From CAYZYO01 sp964482585 (GTDB lineage: Bacteria > Bacillota > Syntrophomonadia > Syntrophomonadales > Syntrophomonadaceae), in contig CAYZYO010000075.1 of assembly GCA_964482585.1 (NCBI GenBank), positions 1-12,504 of the forward strand: DNA of 12,504 nt, given 5' to 3'. The notes beneath the pieces were generated by a model. The model searched no databases, had not been told where the DNA came from, and worked only from the letters and a program-made list of their open reading frames with translations. Below, piece by piece: positions 1 to 6,552 of this stretch; within the stretch, counting starts at the first letter, position 1; each line of letters begins with the position of its first letter. Position numbers and translations under genes: made by a program.

Positions 1-107
1 AATCTCCGGTCGGAAAAGCGGTTATAGGTAAAAAAGTAGGGTCTGTAGTTGAGGTTGAAGCTCCTGCAGGAATCATTAATTATAAAATCATAAAGGTGGA
101 AAGATAA
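1..107 (+). CDS. greA: Transcription elongation factor GreA, C-terminal end (partial)
   Basis: Only the last 34 codons are present, read from position 3 to a TAA at 105-107. The residues SPVGKAVIGKKVGSVVEVEA followed by PAGIINYKI match the conserved end of GreA, the FKBP-like C-terminal domain that docks on RNA polymerase. GreA stimulates transcript cleavage by RNA polymerase to rescue backtracked complexes. The coiled-coil N-terminal domain lies outside the window. The next gene is lysS, 94 bp downstream, and greA-lysS is a common pair in Firmicutes, which supports the call. GreB is less likely given this neighbour and the Gram-positive context. Confidence 0.88.
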   Translation, partial: SPVGKAVIGKKVGSVVEVEAPAGIINYKIIKVER

Positions 108-130
108 AATATAAAAAGATTGACCGGCAT

Positions 131-158
131 AGGAGTTTATAAATTTTGATAAACTCCT
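131..158 (+). other. Perfect 10-bp stem-loop between greA and lysS
   Basis: AGGAGTTTAT at 131-140 and ATAAACTCCT at 149-158 are perfect inverted repeats with an 8-nt loop. No T-run follows on either strand, so it is not a typical intrinsic terminator. It may act as an mRNA processing or stability element within a greA-lysS transcript. The role is unknown. Confidence 0.5.
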
Positions 159-201
159 TATATGTGGGGCACACGATCTAAACCAAGGATGTGTTTTTTT
201 T

Positions 202-1677
202 ATGACAGAAAATGAACCGAATATAAGTGAACTTAAAAAGGTGCGCTTGGAAAAGCTTGCTGAACTTAAAAACATGGAAGTTGATCCTTTTGGCAAAAGA
301 TTTGACCGTGATACCATGACCCGGGATATCCTGGATAATTTTGCTGAGCTTGAAGATAAGCCGGTGAAAATAGCTGGAAGGATTATGTCTAAAAGGCGCC
401 ATGGTAAAGCAGGTTTTGCCAATCTTCAGGATCTATCCGGCAGTATCCAATTGTATTTTAGAAAAAATGATGTTGGGGAAGACAGCTACGAGCTATTTAA
501 AAAGCTTGATATAGGCGATATGCTAGGCATACAAGGGGAAGTTTTCCGCACTCAGAAGGGTGAGATTAGCATTCATGTCAGAGATTTTGTTTACTTAGCA
601 AAATCTCTAAATCCCCTGCCGGAAAAATGGCATGGGCTGAAGGATGTTGAACTAAGGTATCGCCAGCGTTATGTTGACCTAATAGTCAATCCAGAAGTTA
701 AACAGGTATTTATAAAACGCAGCCAGATTATCAAGGAGATGAGAAATTTCCTGGATAGCAAAGGTTTCCTGGAAGTAGAAACACCTATGATGCAGCCTAT
801 TCCAGGTGGGGCAACAGCACGCCCTTTTATAACTCACCATAATGCGCTGGATATGGATCTTTACCTGCGGATTGCACCAGAACTGTATCTTAAAAGATTA
901 ATAGTCGGAGGGTTGGAAAAGATATATGAAATAAACCGCAGTTTTCGTAATGAAGGTATTTCTACCAGACATAACCCGGAGTTTACCATGATGGAATTTT
1001 ATCAGGCATATGCTGATTATAAAACTATGATGGACCTTACTGAGGAAATGATTACCGCGGTTATGTTGAAAGTCAATTCCAGCCTGGTGGTTGAATTTGA
1101 AGGAACACAGATTGATTTTAGCCCTCCCTGGAAAAGAATCGCTATGCTGGATGCTATTAAAGAACACACGGGTCTTGATTTTAAATTAATCAAAGGTGAT
1201 AAAGATGCACGAGAGGCAGCAGAAGGGCTTGAATTAGAAATAGATGAACATTCAACTAAAGGAGAGATAATCAATAGGGTTTTTGAGGAATATATTGAGC
1301 AAAAGCTTATTCAACCAACATTTGTTTACGGCCACCCGGTTGAGATTTCTCCATTGGCCAAAAAGAATACCCAGATTCCAGAATTAACCGATCGTTTTGA
1401 ACTCTTTATAATGCAGAGAGAAATTGCCAATGCCTTTTCAGAATTAAACGATCCTATTGATCAAAAAGAGCGTTTTATAAAACAGGCAGAAAAAAGGGCT
1501 GGTGGAGATGCCGAAGCCCATATGATGGATGAAGATTACATAAATGCACTGGAGTACGGAATGCCTTCTGCTGGTGGTGCTGGTATTGGCATAGATCGTC
1601 TGGTTATGCTGATGACCGGTTCAACTTCTATCAGAGATGTTATTCTTTTTCCTACTTTGCGGTCCCGGGAACAATAA
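202..1677 (+). CDS. lysS: Lysyl-tRNA synthetase, class II
   Basis: This 491-aa cytoplasmic enzyme charges tRNA-Lys with lysine using ATP. Its length is usual for bacterial LysS. An N-terminal anticodon-binding OB fold spans about residues 55-145 (VKIAGRIMSKRRHGKAGFAN onward). The class II catalytic core follows: motif 1 around residue 188 (GFLEVETPMM then PGGATARPF), motif 2 around 246-252 (RSFRNEG) with the downstream HNPEFTMMEFYQAYADY block, and motif 3 at about 453-467 (GMPSAGGAGIGIDRL), ending ILFPTLR. No key motif is missing. The ATG at 202 is preceded by AAGGAT at 185-190, and a run of eight T's lies between them, so the spacing is slightly long. It is probably co-transcribed with greA upstream. 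No T-box or tRNA-like leader is visible in the 94-bp gap. Confidence 0.97.
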   Translation: MTENEPNISELKKVRLEKLAELKNMEVDPFGKRFDRDTMTRDILDNFAELEDKPVKIAGRIMSKRRHGKAGFANLQDLSGSIQLYFRKNDVGEDSYELFKKLDIGDMLGIQGEVFRTQKGEISIHVRDFVYLAKSLNPLPEKWHGLKDVELRYRQRYVDLIVNPEVKQVFIKRSQIIKEMRNFLDSKGFLEVETPMMQPIPGGATARPFITHHNALDMDLYLRIAPELYLKRLIVGGLEKIYEINRSFRNEGISTRHNPEFTMMEFYQAYADYKTMMDLTEEMITAVMLKVNSSLVVEFEGTQIDFSPPWKRIAMLDAIKEHTGLDFKLIKGDKDAREAAEGLELEIDEHSTKGEIINRVFEEYIEQKLIQPTFVYGHPVEISPLAKKNTQIPELTDRFELFIMQREIANAFSELNDPIDQKERFIKQAEKRAGGDAEAHMMDEDYINALEYGMPSAGGAGIGIDRLVMLMTGSTSIRDVILFPTLRSREQ

Positions 1678-1733
1678 AAGCAGCAGCAAAACTACAACCA
1701 GCAATATACTAATTACTTGAAGGAGAGGTTTGA

Positions 1734-2147
1734 TTGTTTAAACACAGTATTATCTATAGACTACTGAGCAGCAGCTGGTTGCTAGGCTGGATGGTTTCAG
1801 GGCTGCAGGAAGATAAGCGCGACTATTATTCCGGTTCATATGTTGGAAGGTTTAGTAATCGCATAATTGAGGCAGTCCTGCAGGTATTATATAGATCAGG
1901 TGATGCAGTACGAAAGGCGATAAAAGGGAGTATAGTATTTGGTAATTTCCCCGGGGTTTTAGGCATATTAATACTTGGTTATTTTGTTTTTGATCTTACC
2001 ATAAATAATTACGGGATATTAAGAACCCTTATTGAGATAGCACTGGCCTTAAGCGGCCTGTTTCTGCTTTTGCTTAATTATATACCCGGTTTATGGCAGG
2101 GAAGCCTGTTGGGGGCTTTCTTCCACTGGTGGGGGAAGACTGACTAG
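1734..2147 (+). CDS. Small membrane protein, possible stand-alone N-terminal module of an O-antigen-ligase-type protein
   Basis: This 137-aa protein starts at a TTG with a strong AGGAGAGG site at 1721-1728, five bases upstream. I do not recognise a named domain. A polar, basic N-terminal half (1-70) is followed by two hydrophobic stretches (about 73-90 and 97-117) and a short tail ending in HWWGKTD. A weak motif recurs: serine, three residues, then arginine plus a hydrophobic residue, at S5-R9 (SIIYRL) and S35-R39 (SYVGRF), with a decayed version at S124 (SLLGAF). From memory, similar S-x-x-x-R-L/F segments occur at the N-termini of some Clostridial O-antigen-ligase-family proteins. The ligase-like gene at 9041-10279 lacks such a region, so this may be a detached partner. 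That function is inference. It lies 56 bp after lysS, probably in the same transcript. Confidence 0.8.
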   Translation: MFKHSIIYRLLSSSWLLGWMVSGLQEDKRDYYSGSYVGRFSNRIIEAVLQVLYRSGDAVRKAIKGSIVFGNFPGVLGILILGYFVFDLTINNYGILRTLIEIALALSGLFLLLLNYIPGLWQGSLLGAFFHWWGKTD

Positions 2148-2282
2148 ATAACCAGGGGGACGATGCGACAGGGGACGGTTCTCGAATGTCGCACTGTTAT
2201 CTCCCACATTTCAGTGTAATATTTATAACTACCCAGTCCGAAATTAGACAACCGCCCCCGGCCGCATCGTCCCATTGGTTGT
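2148..2282. repeat. 135-bp imperfect palindrome (MITE/REP-like) filling an intergenic gap
   Basis: Positions 2148-2196 pair with 2234-2282: 41 of 49 positions pair, two of them G-T, around a 37-nt loop. The best block is an 11-bp perfect arm, GGGACGATGCG (2157-2167) with CGCATCGTCCC (2263-2273). A nested alternative hairpin pairs TGCGACA (2164-2170) with TGTCGCA (2187-2193). The element begins at the base after the upstream stop codon and ends six bases before the next gene's ribosome binding site. The stretch GACAGGGGACGGTTCTC resembles palindromes that I recall being associated with IS200-like (RAYT-type) transposases in Clostridia. No transposase is encoded here, so any mobility would be in trans. 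Confidence 0.75.
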
Positions 2283-2303
2283 TTGCCGGGAGGAAAGGAA
2301 AAT

Positions 2304-3434
2304 ATGCAGAGTATTGGGGACCAGAAAAGAATACTTCACCTTATAGGTGGTGGAGAGATCGGGGGAGCCGAAGAATTAGTGCTGACCCTGATGAAATTTC
2401 TTAATAAGGAAAAATATAAAGCTCATCTTATATGTTTGTGCCAGGGACCTTTTGCCCAGCTGGCAGCTGATCATGGGTTTGCAGCCGGGGTAATAGCCAT
2501 GAGGCACAAGCTTGATCTATCTACTATAAAACCGATACGAGAGTATCTGGTTGAAAATAGAATTGATCTGGTTCATACTCATGGAGTAAGGGCTAACTTA
2601 GTAGCACGTATAGCGGCTAAAAAAGAGGAGCTTCCGGTAGTTACAACCTTTCACAGCGTCCTTCGATATGATTACGATTCTATTTTAAAAGCAGGTTTTG
2701 CTAGATTACTTACTATGCTTACTAATAAAAACACTGATCAATTCATTGCTATTTCCAGGGCTATTGAGAAAGAAATACTCCAGATGGGAGTCCCAGCTAA
2801 AAGGATTAAGGTTATATACAATGGTTTAGATCCATCTAGTTTTACCAACCCCGGAGATCCTCGAGAAATAAAAAGAGCTCTGGACCTGGACCCGGACAAA
2901 TTAACCGTAACCATGGTTGCCCGGTTACACCCGGTAAAGGGCCACCGGTATTTTTTACAAGCTGCCAGGGAAATAGTTAAAACTGGATTAAATGTCCAGT
3001 TCTTAATTATTGGTGAGGGAATCTATAAAGGGAAAATACAACAGTGGATCAGGGAACTCGGGCTTGATGAAGTTGTTAGAATGCCGGGATACTATAGTCC
3101 TATTGAAGACATATATACAGTGAGTGATATCCTTAGTGTCCCTTCGTTGATGGAAGGTTTAGGTATGGTGATACTCGAAGCCATGTATTTCAATGTACCA
3201 GTAGTAGCGAGCAATATCGGGGGAGTTCCGGAAATAATTGAAGATCAGGTTAATGGAATATTAGTCCAGCCGCGTGATTATAAATCCCTGGCCCAGGCAA
3301 TTATGAAGGTTCTCGTAGACGGTGATTTGGCTGACCAGATAAGGAAGAACGGGCAGAAAACAGTAAAGGAGTTTTCCCTGGAGAACATGGCCGGTCAGGT
3401 AGAGGCAACCTATGCAGCATTGCTCTCACCATAA
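2304..3434 (+). CDS. Family-4 glycosyltransferase (GT-B fold)
   Basis: This is a 376-aa cytoplasmic retaining glycosyltransferase, expected to move a sugar from a nucleotide sugar to a lipid-linked acceptor. The N-terminal Rossmann domain opens with ILHLIGGGEIGGAEELV, the glycine-rich acceptor-side loop typical of GT4. V-HTHG lies at about 90-94. The C-terminal donor domain begins near NGLDPSSF and contains VARLHPVKGHRYF, LIIGEG and the diagnostic E-x7-E pair at E284 and E292 (MEGLGMVILEAM). The ATG at 2304 is chosen because GGGAGG (2288-2293) sits ten bases upstream. An in-frame TTG at 2283 would place this site inside the coding region. Sugar specificity cannot be read. The gene converges on csaB, with only 21 bp between the stop codons. 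Membership of the same wall-polymer pathway is inferred from proximity. Confidence 0.9.
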   Translation: MQSIGDQKRILHLIGGGEIGGAEELVLTLMKFLNKEKYKAHLICLCQGPFAQLAADHGFAAGVIAMRHKLDLSTIKPIREYLVENRIDLVHTHGVRANLVARIAAKKEELPVVTTFHSVLRYDYDSILKAGFARLLTMLTNKNTDQFIAISRAIEKEILQMGVPAKRIKVIYNGLDPSSFTNPGDPREIKRALDLDPDKLTVTMVARLHPVKGHRYFLQAAREIVKTGLNVQFLIIGEGIYKGKIQQWIRELGLDEVVRMPGYYSPIEDIYTVSDILSVPSLMEGLGMVILEAMYFNVPVVASNIGGVPEIIEDQVNGILVQPRDYKSLAQAIMKVLVDGDLADQIRKNGQKTVKEFSLENMAGQVEATYAALLSP

Positions 3435-3455
3435 AAAGTGTTTCCTTAAGGATTC

Positions 3456-4526
3456 TTAACGGATTAAGGACAGTGCCAGATAAGCACTTTCTTCCGCCTG
3501 GGATCGCATTTCCTGAGCTCTATGTTGAATTTTTTCGCGGAGCTGCCGGTTTTCCAGCAGTTGTTCAACCTGCAGGCGGATATTCTGGTAATCTCCTTGA
3601 ATAGGACTTAAATTAAAAGATTTAAGGAAAGCATCAATTTTAGGATCATAAGAAATGCCGGCAAAAGGGATTCCCCGGTTGGCGGCAAATATTAATGAAT
3701 GCAGTCTCATACCGATTAATAAATCGAATTTAGCAATAAGGGCTATATATTCGATGCTATTAAGGTGATTATTTATGATAAAACATTTTTCTTCCATCAG
3801 CTCAGCTACCTGCCGGGATTCGCTGAGATCATCAGGATAATTTAAGGGAATAAATACTATTTGATAACCTTTTTTCGCCATATAATCAAGTACCTTGGCC
3901 AGGGGCTGCTGGTATCCTTCCAGGGGCTTCCATTCCCTAACCGAAACCCCGATAATATTTTTATTTTTTATTCCATATTGCTGAAGCAGCAGTTGAGCTT
4001 GCTGAAAATCATCAAAAGACGGATCAAGGGTAAAAACGGGATCGGCAGTGAGTTTAACCGGAGGATGGGTTACCCGCAATTTCTTCAGCAGCTGCAGGGA
4101 CTCTTTGTCTCTTAAGGTTATCAAATCAACCCTATTAGCAATGAGCCGCATTAGAAACTTACTAAACCTGCGGTTAATGGGGCCGATGCCCTGGGCGTAA
4201 AAAATAACCGGTTTTTTAAGTATTTTAGCCAGGGCTACAATACTAATATAATAAGGTAAAGAACGTGGCCCGGTTACATCCTGAAGTAAGCTGCCACCAC
4301 CGCTTATTAAAAGATCTGACTGCCAGAGCTCACGGATAATCACCCAGGGGTTCATGCGGTTAACAGCCGGCAAACCATGAATGTGTGACGTTTTTTGAGG
4401 AGAACCGGAAAAGACCACAAATTCAACCCGGGGTTCAAATTTTTTTATTGTAAAACAAATTGCTGATAATAACGCTTCATCGCCCGCATTATCAAAGCCG
4501 TAATAACCTGATAGAGCAATTTTCAT
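3456..4526 (-). CDS. csaB: Polysaccharide pyruvyl transferase, CsaB type
   Basis: This 356-aa protein matches the CsaB/WcaK polysaccharide pyruvyl transferase family. The family adds a pyruvate ketal, from phosphoenolpyruvate, to a sugar of the secondary cell-wall polymer, and the modified polymer binds SLH domains of S-layer proteins. Visible marks are the N-terminal MKIALSGYYGFDNAGDEALL, the SGGGS loop at 75-79 followed by LLQDVTG, YAQGIGPI, and the C-terminal GMRLHSLIFAA with H276, then PFAGISYDPK. The ATG at 4524-4526 is preferred because AAGGGA lies eight bases upstream. A TTG two codons earlier leaves poor spacing. The length is normal. A candidate promoter lies in the 240-bp upstream gap, so it may be transcribed separately from the flippase gene. 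Pyruvyl transfer is a confident family call; the exact sugar target is unknown. Confidence 0.9.
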   Translation of the reverse strand: MKIALSGYYGFDNAGDEALLSAICFTIKKFEPRVEFVVFSGSPQKTSHIHGLPAVNRMNPWVIIRELWQSDLLISGGGSLLQDVTGPRSLPYYISIVALAKILKKPVIFYAQGIGPINRRFSKFLMRLIANRVDLITLRDKESLQLLKKLRVTHPPVKLTADPVFTLDPSFDDFQQAQLLLQQYGIKNKNIIGVSVREWKPLEGYQQPLAKVLDYMAKKGYQIVFIPLNYPDDLSESRQVAELMEEKCFIINNHLNSIEYIALIAKFDLLIGMRLHSLIFAANRGIPFAGISYDPKIDAFLKSFNLSPIQGDYQNIRLQVEQLLENRQLREKIQHRAQEMRSQAEESAYLALSLIR

Positions 4527-4576
4527 AAACAAATTCCCTTCTTACTACTAGACAATTCCTGTTCTCGTATCTGATT

Positions 4577-4605
4577 ATTATATCTTTCATTAAATCTGTT
4601 TTTTA
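4577..4605 (-). promoter_or_regulatory. Candidate sigma-A promoter for csaB
   Basis: On the minus strand a perfect TATAAT (4582 to 4577) stands 17 bases from a weak -35, TAAAAA (4605 to 4600). Transcription would start near 4570, giving a leader of about 44 nt before csaB. Just upstream, the plus strand has three ATCTGT copies spaced 13-14 bp (4594, 4607, 4621). They could be an operator or simple drift. Confidence 0.4.
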
Positions 4606-4618
4606 CATCTGTTATTTT

Positions 4619-4658
4619 AAATCTGTAGAGGAGACTTCAGTCTCCGGCCAGCAGATTT
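4619..4658. repeat. REP-like element, copy A (left arm only)
   Basis: GTAGAGGAGACTTCAGTCTC continuing CGGCCAGCAG matches the left arm and start of the centre of copy B. The core GGAGACTTCAGTCTCC (4630-4645) is a six-bp hairpin with a TTCA loop. It is enclosed by AAATCTG (4619-4625) and CAGATTT (4652-4658). The right arm seen in copy B is absent. It lies between the csaB promoter region and the murJ stop. Confidence 0.75.
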
Positions 4659-4668
4659 TATTTTCATT

Positions 4669-4685
4669 ATTGGGAGCAACCCAAT
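4669..4685. other. Small hairpin downstream of murJ
   Basis: ATTGGG (4669-4674) and CCCAAT (4680-4685) form a perfect six-bp stem with a five-base loop, about 80 bp past the murJ stop on the minus strand. No T-run follows in either direction, so terminator function is doubtful. Confidence 0.35.
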
Positions 4686-4766
4686 TTAGTAAATCTAAGC
4701 TTTTGTATTATCATAGACTTTTTCCACCAAAATCACAATTATAGAAATCATGATATTAACTTGTAA

Positions 4767-6323
4767 TTACTTGAACCGGGCTAAGATCTTGTTCTTGAGA
4801 TAATCGACTTCTCTAATCTTAAGGGGCAGAACTAAAATAGCGAAAACGAACAGTCCCAGGATGACACAGCCACCTACATGCAGGAACTGGTCTTTAATAG
4901 ATACCGGATCCAGGATATTACCCAGGAAGATATTTGCGGTATAAACAATTATGCCCATAATTAAAGCTGCCAGGATTATCTTGCCCATAGTAGTAAACAG
5001 CTCTTTTTCCGGTAGGGTATTAAGTCTTTTGCGCAAAAGATAGTATATAATTACCAGGTTACAGGTAGCAGCAATGGAAGTGGCCAGGGCCAGGCCTCCA
5101 TGAGCCAGGTACCTGATTAAAATCAGGCTGAAAATGATATTGAGCAAAACAGTGCAAAAACCTACTTTTACAGGTGTTTTAGTATCCTGCAGGGCAAAAT
5201 AGGTGCGGTTGATAATATTATAGGCTCCCTGAGCAAAAAGGCCTAATACATAAAAATTTAGAGCTACAGCGGTCATCTGGGTTGAACGGCTGTCAAAAAC
5301 ACCGTGTTCAAAAAGAAGCCTTACCAGGGGTTCAGAAAGGACAAAGAGACCCACAGCAGCCGGGATGGTAAAAAATGCGATCAAATTTAGGCCAAAAACT
5401 GTAGTGCGTCCCATTTCCACATAGTTTTTTTCAGCTGCCTGTTCAGATAGAGTAGGAAATACTGCCGTATTGATAGCAACTACAAAAAGGTTATAGGGTA
5501 AAAACATCAAGCGGTTGGCAAAGTTTAATGCTGCTATACTGCCTTCGATAAGCCCTGAAGCCAGAATTCTATCTACAGTAATATAAATCTGGTTAATAGA
5601 TATACCTATCATCGCCGGCAGCATCAATTCCCCTACTTTTCTTACACCGGGTGAAGCCAGATCTATCTCCAGGTGATAGCCGATATCCAGCCTCCTTAAG
5701 GCAGGGATTTGGATTATTACCTGTAATAAAGAACCTATTACAGTACCTACTGCCAGGCCATAAATTCCCCAGAATGGTACCAGGAGATATACTGCCAGAA
5801 TAATAGCAGCTGAAAATACTACCGCAGTAAGAGTGGGAATGGCAAACTTCTTGAACGAATTTAAAATTCCTCCCAGCAATAGAGAAAGAGCCATAAAGAT
5901 AGTACAGGGAAACATAATCCGGCTGAGTTCGATAGTCAGTAATCTGGTTTCTCCAGAAAATCCCGGGGCAATTCCAGCTATTAGAAGAGGAGCAGCCCAT
6001 ATCCCCAGCCCGCAGAGAAAAAGCATTCCCAGTATAGTCAGATTAATAATAGTACTGGACATACGGGAAGCCGTCTTTTTTCCAGATTGTACCGCATGTT
6101 CGGTAAAAACCGGGATAAGAGCAGTAGCAAGGGCTCCACCTATTATTACATATATTAAATTAGGCAGGGTAAAAGCCATGAGATAGGAATCAGTAAGCAT
6201 CGAGGTTCCGAAACGAGCAGCGATAACCTGTTCTCTAACAAACCCCAGCAGCCTGCCGATGATACTTATAGCCAGAATAACCCCTGCTGCTTTGGCAACC
6301 GTTTTATTGGAAATCCTACTCAC
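4767..6323 (-). CDS. murJ: MurJ/MviN-family lipid-linked oligosaccharide flippase
   Basis: This 518-aa integral membrane protein of the MOP superfamily has many hydrophobic helices, and its length matches MurJ (about 14 helices). MurJ flips lipid II; relatives flip other undecaprenyl-linked sugars. Conserved pieces seen are GRLLGFVRE (R24, R30), TDSYLMAF (D45), PNLIYVIIGGALATALIPVF and NFANRLMFLP (R271). These correspond to E. coli MurJ R18, R24, D39 and R270. The position of the functional E. coli R52, just after PNLL, appears to be hydrophobic or aromatic here (LIY, 56-58). The start is uncertain. The GTG at 6321-6323 is the only ordinary start codon in the open frame before the first helix, but it overlaps a Shine-Dalgarno-like GAGGTGAGTAGG, leaving an ATT at 6312-6314 as a rare alternative. 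With wall-polymer genes on both sides, it could serve that polymer rather than peptidoglycan. Confidence 0.87.
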   Translation of the reverse strand: MSRISNKTVAKAAGVILAISIIGRLLGFVREQVIAARFGTSMLTDSYLMAFTLPNLIYVIIGGALATALIPVFTEHAVQSGKKTASRMSSTIINLTILGMLFLCGLGIWAAPLLIAGIAPGFSGETRLLTIELSRIMFPCTIFMALSLLLGGILNSFKKFAIPTLTAVVFSAAIILAVYLLVPFWGIYGLAVGTVIGSLLQVIIQIPALRRLDIGYHLEIDLASPGVRKVGELMLPAMIGISINQIYITVDRILASGLIEGSIAALNFANRLMFLPYNLFVVAINTAVFPTLSEQAAEKNYVEMGRTTVFGLNLIAFFTIPAAVGLFVLSEPLVRLLFEHGVFDSRSTQMTAVALNFYVLGLFAQGAYNIINRTYFALQDTKTPVKVGFCTVLLNIIFSLILIRYLAHGGLALATSIAATCNLVIIYYLLRKRLNTLPEKELFTTMGKIILAALIMGIIVYTANIFLGNILDPVSIKDQFLHVGGCVILGLFVFAILVLPLKIREVDYLKNKILARFK

Positions 6324-6346
6324 CTCAAAAGCAATAATTTCATACC

Positions 6347-6418
6347 CGTAGAGGAGACTTCAGTCTCCGACCAGCTGCAAATCAGGGTGTAAGTGCGGCG
6401 ACTGAAGTCGCCTCTACG
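6347..6418. repeat. REP-like element, copy B (full length, 72 bp)
   Basis: The left arm (6347-6369) and right arm (6396-6418) are inverted 23-bp repeats differing at two positions. Each arm is itself a hairpin: GGAGACTTCAGTCTCC on the left, and GGCGACTTCAGTCGCC on the right when read on the minus strand. The two differences fall at paired positions (A-T against C-G), so both small hairpins stay perfect. The 26-bp centre is shared with copy C (20 of 26 identical). The element sits 24 bp upstream of the murJ start. Confidence 0.85.
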
Positions 6419-6442
6419 ATTTAGCAATAGTTAAGCAACAGT

Positions 6443-6467
6443 TGAACGATGGTTTAACAATCGTTCA
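6443..6467. other. 8-bp inverted repeat in the murJ-dehydrogenase gap
   Basis: TGAACGAT (6443-6450) pairs with ATCGTTCA (6460-6467) around a nine-base loop, and another ATCGTT occurs about 10 bp downstream. It could be a regulator site upstream of murJ. No -10 box could be confidently placed nearby. Confidence 0.35.
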
Positions 6468-6510
6468 CTTATCTTTAATCGTTCTGTCTTCACCTACAAG
6501 ATACTTCCTT

Positions 6511-6543
6511 TTCCAACTTTCCAACTTTTCTAACTTTCCAACT
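6511..6543. repeat. Short tandem repeat, four units of TTCCAACT
   Basis: Four head-to-tail units lie at 6511-6518, 6519-6526, 6527-6535 (TTTCTAACT, one base longer) and 6536-6543. They end ten bases beyond the dehydrogenase stop codon on the minus strand. The tract could vary in copy number. No function is evident. Confidence 0.7.
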
Positions 6544-6552
6544 ATAAAAAAC

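Noticed and set aside
131..158. Stem-loop considered as the greA terminator
   Set aside because: The stem is perfect but no T-run follows, so it is listed only as a structure.
2186..2404. 72-aa open frame on the plus strand
   Set aside because: It lies in the palindrome and then out of frame over the start of the family-4 glycosyltransferase.
3443..3470. TCCTTAA/TTAAGGA inverted repeat between the convergent stops, considered as a shared terminator
   Set aside because: The stem is short and AT-rich, the loop is 14 nt, it overlaps the csaB coding end, and there is no T-run.
5593..6186. Long frames overlapping murJ on both strands
   Set aside because: They are shadows of the murJ coding sequence, with no ribosome sites or recognisable domains.
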